Below, piece after piece: positions 11,720 through 23,761 of a stretch of DNA of 64,000 nt. The position numbers and the translations under genes were made by a program. Positions within the stretch are counted from its first letter, which is position 1, and each line of letters starts with the position of its first letter. Origin of the DNA: Chiua virens (lineage: Eukaryota; Basidiomycota; Agaricomycetes; Boletales; Boletaceae); the NCBI GenBank assembly GCA_019787685.1, contig JAHNUO010000003.1, positions 372,001 through 436,000 on the forward strand, given 5' to 3'. A model generated the notes under the pieces. It saw only the letters and a program-made list of their open reading frames with translations, did not search any database and was not told the DNA's origin.

Positions 11720-12030
11720 TCGTGACTGTTAAACTATGTATGCAATCATCCCCCCCCTCCCCCCACGAATACTACTGACTCATTTTTTGCACAGCTCGCA
11801 CATCCCCCAAATCTTGGTAGATATGTATGCCTCATGCCCGGCTATCCTGTTGATTTGTACATATGTATAAAGCTTCTGATCAGCATGTGTCGTTCGGACC
11901 CCCGGAGAGCGCGAGAATCTGGGCTATCGAACGACTCATTCTATTGCATACCCAATGAGACGACCCGGATATAGGTAAGGGCCTCCCAACCCCTTGACCA
12001 CATAACTACTCTCTTCACTTCCAAGCTTTC
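11720..12030. other. Intergenic, C-rich tract
   Basis: Holds a C-rich tract at about 11748-11764 (CCCCCCCCTCCCCCCC) and the presumed promoter of the next gene. No coding signal. Confidence 0.4.
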
Positions 12031-13906
12031 ATGGCTGAGCGTTGCAGGCGTCGCACAGCTTTGGCAAACCCGCGAGTAAGTAGTCTTTTGAGTGGCCCAT
12101 TAGACTCGGCTGATAGTTGTCGACAGCAAATTGCATGGCCCCAAGAGGGCCTCAATCCGTGCTTACGGTCCGATGCTAGTCAGGTCAACTGCACCGTCGA
12201 ACAACCCATGGACCCAAATACACTCGTCGACCCACTTGCTCAACATATTCGTCAGGAGGTCTTGATGGCGGCTGATCTCACTGGATCCTCATCCAGCCAG
12301 TATTCAGATATGTCCACTTACAACTCAGTGTCATTCCCGCAATGGCACCGCGACCCATCAGATCCTCCGCGATTTCCACATTCACAATCCCAGCAGGATT
12401 TCCCACGTTCCAATCTGCCATTATCGTATAGCCAGCCCACGTTTTCACCACCAAACAGCTATTCTGCCTCCGAGTCGTCCACGTCTGTCCATCCCACAAC
12501 TCCATCATATGCTCAGTCGTCACTGGCATCATATACTGAACCCTCGTCTTCTTCATATTCCGACCTCTCTTATCCCCAGCCACCTCCACCCATTGTTCCT
12601 CCAAGCATCCAGCGGTTCCAGCCATTTCAGTTCGAGCAACCTCACCCATACAGTACTTCCTGTACCCTCAGACTGAGCGATCAGGTGACACCAGCAGTAC
12701 AATTTGCTGGACAGGCTCGTGCGGCACCATACACAATACCGGGCCTCCGGTATGTGCCTGCATATGCGCCCTTGAGGCCAAATGAGGAGGTACGTGGCGG
12801 GGTTGTGACTGCTGGCGTATTCCGGGTGTGTGATCACTACGAATGTGATGATTGGCAGTTTTTAGCTTACACATTATCTTCATAGGCGGGCACGGAAACA
12901 TCAGTCACAAATGTCCCTCCGCCTATCCGCCGTCTTCCACCTTTGGTCGAGCCTCCCCCAGTCTCAACGGTGAATGCAAACAATCCAATGCCTAGCGTCC
13001 CTGCAACCAATGTCACAGTGGCTTCGGTCTCACAAACAGATCGTCAGAGGATTCAAGCACGCTCAAGGGACGAAGTGCGCCGCAAAATTATGTGTGTCGA
13101 CAGTTTTCCGTCGGGAGACAAACTTGATGAAATTTGTCGAGTGTCACTCAAGACGGCTGCGGATGAGGTTCTAGGTACGTTGATTCGAGTTTGTTTTGTC
13201 GTAACTACTTCTCATCATTTTCAGGTCCTTCAACTACCTGGACTGGACTGTATGACGAAAAGATTCTCAGAAATCTTGAGGCCGTTGTGACCACCACACG
13301 GAAGTCATTCAAAGACGCTGCGCGGGGACTCATCCATGAGGCGTACAACCTCCGCCCCGATATCCGAGATGGACGGCCAGACGTCGAACTTGTTGCCAAA
13401 CGAACAATCATTCCATTCCTCCTCGAGCAAAATATCTGGTCGCATAAGCTTGATGACGTGTGTCACCTCTGTATTTGCGAGGATATTTTATTCATACATT
13501 TCACCCTTAGAAAGGAGCTGTTATCGCTTTGCTCGAGCATCCTGCCCTTATAGGATATTTTATTCATACATTTCACCCTTAGAAAGGAGCTGTTATCGCT
13601 TTGCTCGAGCATCCTGCCCTTATCTCTGTTTTAGTCAATACTGTCTGGCTTGGTGGCCTCCACCATCTCCTCGACAACACGAACGACACATTTGCCTGCC
13701 TTGTCTCACTCGCCGCTTCAGCAATCCACTCTGCACTTTCGGAACATACCCACGGGAAATACGAACCCATTGAATTTTCCTGTGCAAAAACGAAGGAGGT
13801 ATACAAAAGACTACTGAATTCTTTATCAACAGAACCTGTCTTGCGCAATCAGTTGTATTTGCTGAAGGGAGCAATCACGCAGCGTGGATTGTCATTAATT
13901 CATTAG
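12031..13906 (+). CDS. Plavaka-associated protein, DUF6532-like
   Basis: Exons are about 12031-12789, 12886-13174, 13225-13457 and 13583-13906. The first 250 residues are low-complexity, rich in Ser, Pro, Gln and Tyr. The C-terminal half is ordered: RSRDEVRRKIMCVDSFPS, TWTGLYDEKILRNLEAVVTT, FKDAARGLIHEAYNLRPD, RTIIPFLLEQNIW, HPALISVLVNTVWLGG and a final helix to the stop. That pattern resembles the DUF6532 proteins common in agaricomycetes; I assign it from memory of the fold pattern, not by search. It lies beside the transposase and is probably part of the element. The intron before the last exon contains a 72-bp tandem duplication with two candidate acceptors; only the distal one (exon from 13583) keeps the frame open to 13906. 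Confidence 0.6.
13480..13623 (+). repeat. 72-bp direct tandem duplication across an intron acceptor
   Basis: Two adjacent, essentially identical 72-bp copies begin at 13480 and 13552 (both start AGGATATTTTATTCATAC). Each contains the intron end CACCCTTAG and the first codons of the following exon. Confidence 0.95.
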
Positions 13907-15912
13907 TCAGCTAGGATGTACAAAGATCACTTAGTATCTCTAGTATCTGAATCTAGATCATATTCTGCTATCTTATCTCAACGGTTGACGGTCGTGAAAA
14001 AAAGAGGTCGCCGCAATAACCTACGCATAAAGCCATATAAGGCATGTGCGTAATCCTACCCTGGCCTAACCCAAAACAACTTGCTCAATGAGTGCTCATC
14101 GAGCGCTTAAGTCTGTAGATGTCTCCAACAAACAGCGCTGATAAATCGGTAGACTTGTCAATGCATCAGGAACCAGATTGATCGGGGTAAAAGCCCCATT
14201 ACAAACTTGAACGTGCCATCACCCGGAGAACTCGTTGATACTTTATATATATGGGATATACTAATACCCAACAGCTGACTCGGATCCCGATCTCGATGTC
14301 GTCACTCCGTCTTATGAACACCGATGATACAACAGCGTCCTTTCGTATACTGCGCATCAATAAAAATAGCGTGTATGAAGTGGTCCAGGGTCCATGTTTA
14401 TTCATCCCCGCTTGATCTTCTCGGTTTGAAATGTCCTTTGAATGTGTCATGAATCATCACGGCCTCACTTGTAATCCCACTTCACCTCGTTTGTTCCTCT
14501 ACTCGCAAGAATGGCGTAGACTACTAGTATATATTCGACCCCATGTGAATATGTGGGACGTGTGTCTAATCGCATGAGCATGGGGTAAGTCTTCTGTAAA
14601 CTCTTGGAGCCAGTGGGGAAAAGAGCGGCGGTGCAACAGCCTACTAAGTGGCGCCGCGGTGATGATCCCCCGAGGAATCGATTGTATTTTTAACCTTGGT
14701 ACCGCAGCAGCGACGGAGGTGCAACCATCTGATCCATTTGAGCATCAACGTACCCCTCACTGGCAGGGGGTTTGAGAGTCTTCAAGATTGTACACTGTGG
14801 TGGTAGATGCCGTTGAGGCGTGTCGTCCCGGCAGGAAGTTCACGCTTTCCCTAATGGCGAATGAAGGTCAACATAATCTGCCGCGCGCAGTACACATGGC
14901 ACAATAGCGCCAGACTAATGGAGTCTGACAAAGGACATACCAGTTCTGCTGCGTATTTCATTTCGCGTAGTTGCTGCTGCGAGTTCTGCATCAGCTTCGA
15001 GACACAACATCACACATGCTAGCATAAAAATAGAATCAGGGGAAAGCAAGCGCCCAGAACGCGACACCAGCCTACTTAGTAGTGTTGAAAAATGGACATA
15101 ATTCTGAGGGCATTACAACAATATTGTCAACTTGAAGGACTTTTGGAACCAAATCAAGGTGTACCACGTTTGCTCAGATAGGCTTGCGGATTCCTGGTTT
15201 GATGCAGTCCTATGTTCAACCGTGACGGAGGATGACATTTGCTGTGGTAGCGGAGCAACTTGGGACGGTAGCGGTTATATAAATCAATCTTTTTCTGAAT
15301 CGCTTCCACTGGTTAGTCCTCCGCGCATCTCGAGCCGCCATGGGCTGCCTACCTCGCGGTCAAATTCGAAGAATGTCCTTCCAAGCAGGACGTCGTATCT
15401 TTCTTGGACAGACTCATCTGGTATCCCTGGCTCCATTCGGAAGCCTTTTTTTTTGTATGAGCAATCTTCCTATCATTCCCCTTCAAGCTTACATCATCCA
15501 TAATCGGATTACCGCCCTCTTGTCTGTGATGACTTGCGGGAAATGATGGCGTTTAGGAATCTACGTGTCTTGAACTTCAGCATGAGGTGGACTGCCAGGA
15601 GATGACCTAGTGGAACTGGTCGGTATGGCCATCCTTTGTGATGAAAACGACCTATTACATGATACTGTCCGTGGTTTGTATTCTTCTGCCGTGTCTTGGT
15701 CATGGTACCGTTGATAGTTGAATCCTGCCACAATGCCAACTTCGGTGAGGTGATCATGCTACGTCGCCGTCATATCTGTCAAATGATACATACAAATATA
15801 TTTTTTCTGTCCGATTCCCAAGGAAAATACAAACTTGCAGCACATGATAAATATATATAAATGCGACGCGCCAATTTCCCTGCCAAAACCGATCACCCAA
15901 ACCATCTCCGGT
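13907..15912. other. Stretch without recognisable gene
   Basis: Two kilobases with only short unrelated frames. It should contain the right end of the transposon and the 3' flank of the peptidase gene. No RNA gene or promoter was recognised. Confidence 0.4.
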
Positions 15913-16806
15913 TTAGACGTACTTAACGGTGAGGGTCTCACCGCTAGTGGAGACGGAGGTGAGGACTTCACCATCTTGCTCAATGTCCATGAGCGTAGCA
16001 CCAGAGGGGGTGTAGGTCTCGCCACTAGGGCCGGTAGGCAGTGGCATCGGTGAAGGTGACTGGTGCCAAAGTCGGCGAAAGGAACAAGGGAGTCACCCTC
16101 CTCAAAGTCTTCGACGATCCACTCCGCGTTCTCCTCGCAAAGAGCGTAGTCGGAGGTGATGTCTTGTGTAACGGTCTGACCGTTCGTCAGGTTCTCAATG
16201 GTAGCCACACCAGAGGTGGTAGAGTAGGCAGTCACGGTGGTCTTGATAACATCACCGGCGCTGATGTCGATGGCGCTGAAGTCGTAGGCGTAATCAGGAT
16301 ACCATTCGTACCAAGCTGGTCAATGAACACGGGTGATGAACGTCAATTCGGATGGAACGCAGGGTTTCTCTTACCATCGTAGGAGGCACCGCCGTTTGAG
16401 TCGACTGTGAAGTCAACACCAGTCTGGAGGATGGCGTTCTCGCAGGTGTCACCGTCGATACCGACCCAAGCAGAGGCAGCACTACCGCTAGAGCCTGAAG
16501 GGGTTGGAACGGTGAAGGTACCAGTGACGGTGGTGAAAGTTCCCTGTTGGCAGCGAAATCAGATCAAGGATAATGACAGATCGAGGGAATAGTACAAACA
16601 TCACCCTCAGCCCAGGCAGCACCGGCCCAGTTTTCACTGTATTCGACGTTGGAGATGCCAGTAGCGGTCGACTGGAGACGGTTGTTGGGTTGCGACTGGC
16701 GGTTCTCACGACGGCGAGCAAGACGAGCGCCGAGGCGGGATGAAGGAGCAGCCAAAGCCGCAGAGGCGAGCAAAATGTTGGTGAGAAGGGTGAATTTGGA
16801 GACCAT
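15913..16806 (-). CDS. Secreted glutamic peptidase (eqolisin, family G1/A4), two apparent frameshifts near the 3' end
   Basis: Acid endopeptidase acting outside the cell. A signal peptide (MVSKFTLLTNILLASAALAA) is followed by a propeptide with basic residues (RLARRRENR) and the mature domain starting near SENWAGAAW. Two introns interrupt the catalytic domain. Visible hallmarks: GTFTTVTGTFTVPTPSG, ASAWVGIDGDTCENAILQTG with the catalytic Gln, WYEWYPDYAYDF, and LCEENAEWIVEDFEEG with the catalytic Glu. After SLVPFADFG the frame changes twice by +1 within about 40 nt (near 16055 and 16030): VTFTDAT is in a second frame, and GPSGETYTPSGATLMDI and the stop at 15913 are in a third. Since the strand-final residues TVKYV are family-like, the gene was recently functional or the extra bases are consensus errors. 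A TATA box lies 64 nt upstream. Confidence 0.88.
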
Positions 16807-16869
16807 GTTGGATGTGAAGGAACTGTGGATTGTCGAATATCGAAAACCTGAGGAAAACCGGAAGCAGCC

Positions 16870-16875
16870 TTTATA
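16870..16875 (-). promoter_or_regulatory. TATA box of the glutamic peptidase gene
   Basis: Minus strand reads ACGTATAAAGGC, 64 nt before the ATG at 16806. It shares CGTATAAAG with the promoter of the His-rich secreted protein. Confidence 0.5.
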
Positions 16876-16879
16876 CGTT

Positions 16880-18548
16880 TAGTAGTCGTCCGGAGGTTCC
16901 TTAGTGGAGGACACGCGTAGGTACGGCATGGAGGTGGTTTCCTGAGGATTCTACTGGTGCATGACGCGATTACGTCCGATCAAACATGTTAGTGACACGT
17001 CCATGTGTTCTATCTTCGCCTCGGAGAGATTTTCAGGTCTTCAATTGAAAATAGAATGTGCGGGACTATGGGTCTAAAAATGAGATGTCAATGAGAAAAA
17101 AAAAAGAGAAGTAACCAATGAAGGTGAACAGGTGGTCGATTCTGCAAGGGTGATACGACGCAAAAGGATGGCCCCCACATGGATGCAGAAGCCTCACCTA
17201 TCTCCGCAACTCCTCCACGAGTAAAGCAAAGGATAGAACCGCTACACGACCAACGAGAATGCAGCTGCAGTCACACGACCAATAAAAGAACAGCTCCGAC
17301 ATGTGTAGCATATTATTCTTGACCAGTCTGAGAATAGGCTCGTCACCTGCATAGTTTAATGAGTAAAGAGAGGTGGTGATGATCATTCTGTCTTGTTGCT
17401 CGTGAACGACCAAGGGAGCTCAACGTACGTTTGTATATAGCTCCAGCGGAAACCCCGTTCATCCTATACCAGTCGCTTTCAACGCTAGTCAGTATAACTT
17501 GAATGAGGCGATATGAAGGAAAAGATGGATATGCCTAGCCAGTGGTATCATGCAGCAAAAAATTAAGCTCGGAGTGGGTCAAACTGCGAGTCGAAGCTTG
17601 TGATCGTTTCCGTCAGGGCAGTGGGTGGGAGAGAAGCTGAATCATTCGAGTGACGGCTTGATATTCGGGCCGCGCGCTCCGATCTTATCCGGCTGACTCA
17701 GCAGTACTGTTGTCAAGTTTGCCAGTGAGGTTTGCATTTACTTGAATGACTACGTAGATGCCATTCTGCCTGTTCATAAACGTTTTCAACGTGCTTTTTC
17801 ATGGCGGGTCGTCACCACATTTCTTTTTCACTTCTTTATACCATAAGCTATATAAGCCATGGTCATAAAATTCTGTAATTCCCCATCTTGCTTCACTTGA
17901 ATAACTGGTATACACCCTCGGACTCTAGTATTTCCCCCCAGGATCAGCTTCCCATGGCCACAGCCATTCAACCCGATCGCAACTAGCAGCTAAATGCATC
18001 ACGCACTTCCGAGTCAGATCTCGGAGATCCTTTGGGATATTTTTGGCCGCTGTTATGACACTCAAAGTTCTTACGGTGGCGAGGTCCGCCGTGGCTTTAT
18101 CTCCGAGGTATTTCTCCGAGGTATTTTTTGTGTTCTCGTCTGCCAGTGGATGACCATGATAGCTACTGTCCCGTTGCTGCACAGTTGTAGTTGGAATATT
18201 TCACCATGTCAGACGCGCTCACCCTCTGTTTGCCTTGGAACACACCGCTGGCTCGGTGAATATGATAGGCGTTGAGCTTGATGCGTTGATGCACCTGCGA
18301 ACGCGTGATGCCATGTCAAAAAACTGAAATAGTTTGCAGCATGATGTCACATTGCCAAGGCCACGTTCACACACTGTGATACGAAAGATCCAATGAAGTC
18401 GGCTTTGTGAAATAATGTACAACGGAAAGATTGCGACCATCACCACTCGTGACTCGTCTTGAAACTCACCTTCAGCGACGCGAAGCAAAAACCAATGATA
18501 GGCTAAGAGACCATACCAACCCTCCGTTTCGAGCTAGACACTCAATAC
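16880..18548. other. Stretch without recognisable gene
   Basis: Short frames only. On the minus strand near 17930-18180 there is a protein-like run (TVRTLSVITAAKNIPKDLRD, then TRKCVMHLAASCDRVEWLWP) that may be a remnant of a gene, but it has no start codon and I cannot name it. Confidence 0.35.
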
Positions 18549-20857
18549 TTAGACCTTCCTCACCGACGTCCTCCGTGCCCGAATTGTCATTCTTCTCTGC
18601 AACACCGGAATCCCGGATCCTTTGATAGGACTGGGGCTTGGTGTGATGTTGTCGCTCCTGCTCGACACGGAGCGCGTAGGCGATCCCCGCCACATGTTGA
18701 CGGGCGATGATCCAGGTCCAGAGCTGGACCTGGACCTGGACCTGGACAGCGAACGTAACCCACGCAGTTTTTCCACAAGCCGTTCTCGATCGGGGGACGT
18801 CCGAGAGAGGGAGGAGAGCCGCCGGAGATGCTTCGCAAGAACGGGAAGCATGCTCCGCCCAATGGACGTCTTACAGGAGCCTGTACCAGTAGGAGAGGTC
18901 GGGTTGAAGTCCAGGGCTGGGCTGGGGCTTGGAGTCGGAGGCGTGGTAGGTGCGGGTATGTCGCTCGTAGACAGCGAGGAGGCAGATGTGGTGAAGAGCG
19001 AATCTTCGGATTCGTCGATCTGGATGGTGCCTGTTCCCGAGCCCGTATGTGCATGATCGTGTCCGTCCCGTGCATGCGCGCTCGACTCGGATGCAGACGA
19101 AGAGATTGACATTGATATGTCGCAATCTAGATGTTCCACAAACTGCGCATCGTGCGAGCGCTTGTCCACGCCAAGGAGGTTGCATGCAGCAGAGTAGTCC
19201 AATGGCGTCGATGACACCTGCGGTTCCAAGTCCGTCGGTGAAAGCGGTGTATCGACTCCAAACTTGGGCAACACACGCGCATCATTAAAGGGGGTATCTT
19301 CGCTCCTCGTCACCTCACTCGATGCAGGTGTGTCTGAATCAGACTTGTTGCCCGTCGCGAGGTCAGAGAGACGCATCATGGTGTCAGGGGTGTGGAACGA
19401 CGGCGCATCGATGGTTGTACTTCCAGAGATGTCCGAATCAGGTCCTTTCATTGGTCCTGAACGGTATCCGCGGATGGGTGAGAACGTAGAAAGACGGAAG
19501 GAAGAGCGACCCGAACGCGAGGGCACAGAACGTCTGGAGGATGTCGAAGTTACGCGACGGTGCCCTTGAGATGCACGCCTGGAATTCTAGAAGGAAAGGG
19601 GCATCAGATGCACGAGTGAAGGATAGGTGTCTGAAGTGAGATTGAATGCAGACCTGAAGGAGATCTTGGCTGTAGGTTACCGTGGACGGCGGACCTGCCT
19701 CAGGGCTCGTGAGCTCTTCCGGGAGTGTGGGATCGATGGAGGAGGATCGTGAGATATTCAAGTTTATGCTTCCAAGAACGATAGAGTGAGAAGAGTCTCT
19801 GGAAGAACGACGAAGAGAAGCGGACAAGGAAGACGGGTGGCGCGATGGTACGGTGGGCGTTTCGGTAGTGGAATCGCGTGGGATCCGAGAAATACCTGAG
19901 AAATGAGAGAAATTTGCCCCTGAAGTAGAAGAAGCGGAAGAGGAGGAAAACGACGAGGAGAACTTTGAATCATCTGGAATAGAACGTCGTGGACGAGATG
20001 CGAGTGAGCTGGCGAGCGTATCCAACGTTGATGCTCTCTGCTGACTTCCGAAAACATCGACTTCTGTTATTTCTGGATGTCTGGTTACGTGGCGACGCGC
20101 CATGAGGGCGTCCAGTGCATTTTGCCTCTCTGGAGAAAGGTCTTGACGAATGGACGAAATATCGGAGGGTGAAGGCGTGATGATATTTGCGCGTAGATCG
20201 TCTTCCTGAGCGAGTCTTTTCCAGAACTTGGATCGTTTCTGTTGAGACTTGAGCTCCTTTCGGACGCTGAGAGTCAGATTGAGGGCGGACTGGTAGTGCT
20301 CGGGGGTTCGTTCGTCTGTGATGATAGGTTTGAGTCTAGCCAAGAGGGTGGTATTGTCATTTGCGGCATCCCTGATAGCGTTCACAAGGATATCGTCCGG
20401 GGAACCACTTCCTGCCTGAAGAGCTTGAAAAATGACGTTGACAAGTCGTGCGAGGTATACCGATGTCGACCAAGAGGGTACAAAAACGCTGGTGCCTGGT
20501 CTCCAGTTCCTGGATGGTCCTAAAGTCGTCCATGCCACGTTGTTGTTGGCGCGCACTAGCGAGCATTTGCGTGTAGAGCTCTGTGCGGACGTGGAGGAGA
20601 TCCTTGCGATAGTCGGCGAGGTCGTGCTCGAAGGCGGAACGTTCGTCCAGGAGATGAACGAGCTGGGATTCCAATTCAATTATCCTAACATTCAACTCGT
20701 CGATGGGTGAAGTATACAGTTCCCGAGTGGGGTCAAATGAAGGCAAGGACGCATGGAAAGGAACGAAGACAGGCGCCGACGAGCCTGGCTGGAATAGCAA
20801 AGTAGAGACGTCGCTCTCTGACTTTGTCTGACGGTGAAGAAGCCGGAAGAACTGCAT
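18549..20857 (-). CDS. Coiled-coil, Ser-rich protein of unknown function, one apparent +1 frameshift
   Basis: Starts at the ATG at 20857 (MQFFRLLHRQTKSESDVS). Residues about 50-130 form a heptad-like coiled coil (DELNVRIIELESQLVHLLDE, ERSAFEHDLADYRKDLLHVR). A +1 frame change near 20480 joins RFCTLLVDIG to LARLVNVIFQALQAGSGSP, after which DDILVNAIRDAANDNTTLLA and ERQNALDALMARRHVTRHPE follow. The rest is long, disordered and Ser/Pro/Arg-rich. One intron near 19588-19654 is clean (DLLQ to NSRRASQGHRR). The C-terminus contains an RSRSRSSSG tract and ends in a basic tail (RRMTIRARRTSVRKV). About 760 residues. No catalytic domain was seen; a scaffold or cytoskeletal role would be speculation. The long frames on the opposite strand are shadows. 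Confidence 0.6.
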
Positions 20858-21573
20858 GACGATTGAAATTGAGAATCATGGTACGAGATTCACTTTTATG
20901 GGCGATGGGGGCGGCTGACATGGACATCCCATAGTCTGTCAGCTTTCCGTATGTCCGACTAGGACCGAACGACAAAGCTTCGACTCCGGTGACCATTGGG
21001 GCGTCTGACCTGGCAAAAAATAACTCATCAGTACCTACCCATACTAGTGCTACGAGTCTATCTTTGCTGTACATATCTTGTTGTCTACTCCCCGTCCTCT
21101 TCCGTAGCCCCTTCACTGTTCTCAACGATGAGTTCGAAATTTCGTGAACATCTCTCCATTACCATTCCCCGAATAACTTCAATTTCCCTTTAGGGAGGCT
21201 CAAGTTCTCCGACAACGACGATAAAGCACTCGAAGTCCACTTCTCCTAAGGACGTTGAGAATATCCTCCTATTTCTGACATCATTCTGTGGGACGTATTG
21301 GCGAAGCTCTTTTCTGACGTTCGGATGCTCAACTCTACCGAGCCCCACCGTGCTCCGGGACTGCCAGAGTGGCTGCTGCTTCAGGTCAAGAAACGTCGCT
21401 GTCCATGTCAGCACCACGATCCCAAGCACGAAGCTCGAGCGAGGAAACAACGACGCCGGTCGCGCTGTCTCATCTTGCTCAGCGTTGTATTTTATTTTAT
21501 TTTGTCGGAAACGTTATTTTTCTCGATATCTCTACGCATGCTTGGCACGTTTTTTTAATACAGCTTTAATGCA

Positions 21574-22560
21574 CCTTCCTCACCCGATGGTTATTCGACA
21601 TGTCTATCTGTCATCCAGGTTGTACCTTCATCCTACACATCCAATTCCGCGAATTCTCAGAATACCCCAGGTAATCAATAATGCGATCCAGTTCTGTGGC
21701 CTCCACGCTATTTTCGATATCACGAACCCACAGGGGCAACTTGAGGCCACGCTTGAGAGCGGCAGATGGGCTCAAAACGTTGATTTCTCTGTCTGGAGAG
21801 GTGTAAGCTCTGCTCCGGTGCTGATTGTATCATTGTGAGTTATGTGTACGGCCTAGTTTGTTTGCTGCAGCAAAGACATTCGCCAGCTGGATTTTTTAGC
21901 GCTTCGGAGAGCTGGGTACCGTGGCGCGGTCTTTGACAAGGATAATTGTCTTGTGAGTTTGGGCTGTCTCGTGTCCGTACCCTGTTTGACATATAGGCAG
22001 ACAATACCGTACAAAGATGCGCTGGTGCCGCAGCTCGAGGTCTGTCGCACCGACGTATACTGCAAGTCACTCAGAGTTCACGACAGGATGCCTGGAAAGA
22101 ATGTCGACACGTCTTTGGTGACGGAAACGTCCTCATCGCGAGCAATTCAGCCGGTACGAAGCACGATGCAGGCCAGGTTCAGGTAAAGTCAAGCAAGTGA
22201 TGTTACATGGTCAGCTCAGACGATCACGCAGGCGGTGTCGTATCATCTCTCTTGTCCAGTACTGCGATATAATGCACCCAAACCTGTCTATGCATGCATT
22301 GGATCGATACGTGGATATTTTTCGACACTCAAGGTTCCGGTCAAGGATGAAGAATTGGTGGTCGTTGGGGACCGTATATTCACGGATGTCGTAATGGCAA
22401 ATCGAATGCACTGTCGCTCGGGGGAGATCCGCTGGCAATCTGGACGACAGGCGTGTGGCAGAGAGAGGGTATAGTAATGCGGTGGTTTGAGAAGCAAGTG
22501 GTGAAAGTGATTGCGCGGTGGACTGAGAGTAAGACTAGTACCGACTTTATCAAGCGATAG
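21574..22560 (+). CDS. GEP4: Mitochondrial phosphatidylglycerophosphatase (GEP4-like), C-terminal frameshift
   Basis: GEP4 dephosphorylates phosphatidylglycerophosphate to phosphatidylglycerol for cardiolipin synthesis at the mitochondrial inner membrane. Readable exons are 21871-21952, 22001-22039, 22087-22192 and 22232-22560, plus an upstream exon ending at 21834. The chain is KDIRQLDFLALRRAGYRGAV, FDKDNCLTIPYKDALVPQLE (HAD motif I, the nucleophile Asp), DAWKECRHVFGDGNVLIASN, SAGTKHDAGQVQ, PVLRYNAPKPVYACIGSI and VVVGDRIFTDVVMANRM (HAD motif IV). Near 22421 a run of five G replaces six G in copy 2, shifting the frame; in the next frame the normal end (IWTTGVWQRE to ESKTSTDFIKR) follows to 22560. 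The N-terminal start is uncertain: the exon before 21834 is only partly family-like. This is the only copy retaining the catalytic half. Confidence 0.75.
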
Positions 22561-22949
22561 TGTATGTTTACTTTTGACTAGAATGCTCCCTCTGCTCAGA
22601 TCGATCCGCCCCGTCTCGTGCACTGTTGCCCGTGTATTAAGTCATAGAGCAAGAGACCATGACAACTCATCGCGGTGGTAGGAAGACGAACTTCTCACTA
22701 TATGATGCGCGTGGGTCGTGAATACGAACGACCGCGACTGATTGGTTATGGGCGCGCCGAGCGAGAGGATCCAGGCATTCTTACAGTTCTGAGCGAGGTA
22801 GCGTGCTTATTGTCGTTCGTACTTGAGCGCCGTGTGTGCGTCTCAAAAAAATATTTAAGCAGACCGCGATTGCAAGCATGGGCGATAACGGGAGAGCAGA
22901 TCAGTGAATGATGACACAGTACATGGCGTCATGTAATTGAAACTTTGTG

Positions 22950-23590
22950 CAAGGAGGAGATACATACAGGTACCTCTACGACAAGGCTGTGCGTCGCGGT
23001 GATCTACACGCTCGCCTACTGCGCGGTCTATTGATCGCTAAAAAGGTCACCGTTGACGTGCACTTCAAAATTTGTGAGAATGCATATCAAAGTGGAGCGC
23101 AGGCGAGCTCACAGCACTTTGGTCGGCCCACAATCGGTCCTATTGGGACAGACCAAAGTGCCACCTGCTCTTTGAGATGATAGAACGAGGTGGATGAGTG
23201 GAAGAACAATAGAATGTGGGATATGGAACATGCCCGCTTTGTTGCTCATATGTGGGTCCACATCAACAAGACACTTTGGAAGGAGGGGATACATACAGGT
23301 ACCTCTACGACGAGGCTGTGTGTCGCGGTGATCCGCATGCTCGCCTACGGCGCGGTCTATCGATCGCTAAAAAAGGACACTGTCGGTGTGCAGCTTGCTC
23401 AAGCTTTGTGAGCGTACATACCAAAGCGAGACTAAAGTGGAACGCGGATGAGCTCACAATGCTTTGGTCCGTCCACGTGGTCCATACGGGGACAGACCAA
23501 AGCACCACCTGGTCTTCGAGATACTATGAGGTGGATGAGTGGAAGAACAATAGAATGTGGGACGTGGAACATGCCCGCTTTGTTGCTCCG
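22950..23590 (+). repeat. Inner repeat of about 330 bp, two tandem copies
   Basis: Copies near 22950-23255 and 23275-23590 share ACATACAGGTACCTCTACGA, TGTGTCGCGGTGAT-like text, GGTGGATGAGTGGAAGAACA and GGAACATGCCCGCTTTGTTG. A third copy lies in the second large duplicate at about 26860-27180. The block ends just before a TATA box of the small gene. Confidence 0.85.
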
Positions 23591-23613
23591 AGTCGTGTGT
23601 GGACCAGACATGC

Positions 23614-23620
23614 TATAAAA
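23614..23620 (+). promoter_or_regulatory. TATA box upstream of small gene, copy 1
   Basis: TATAAAA within CATGCTATAAAATGCA, 142 nt before the ATG at 23762. The same motif stands at the same distance in copy 2 (about 27198). Confidence 0.5.
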
Positions 23621-23761
23621 TGCAGCCAGTTCGTGGTTGGAAGCACAGGTCTCCCTCAGAGAAATCCCGCTTGCAACCACCACAAGCACACATTTTATAA
23701 CAGGTCAGTCACCATTCTAGCACCCATAGATCCTCAGGCCTCACTCCTCAATTTCAGAAAC

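Larger units (their letters stand above)
7586..14156. mobile_element. Plavaka/CACTA-like transposon region, ends not resolved
   Basis: The transposase and two divergent accessory genes form one block between about 7.8 and 13.9 kb. The given limits are only two copies of an 11-bp direct repeat (TCGGTAGACTT at 7586-7596 and 14146-14156), which may be chance. I could not find CACTA termini or long terminal inverted repeats by eye, so the true ends are unknown. Confidence 0.5.

Noticed and set aside
18622..19109. Plus-strand frames opposite the coiled-coil gene
   Set aside because: Shadows of the Ser-rich minus-strand coding sequence, which has a clean intron and codon-like composition.
20450..20500. 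46-nt GT-AG intron to explain the frame change in the coiled-coil gene
   Set aside because: Phases on both sides do not match, and it would remove a helix-like segment; a single extra base explains it better.
21190..21450. Minus-strand frame (86 aa) shared with 24624-24962 in the second duplicate
   Set aside because: Most differences between the two copies change the amino acid in either strand's frame, so it does not behave as a conserved protein.
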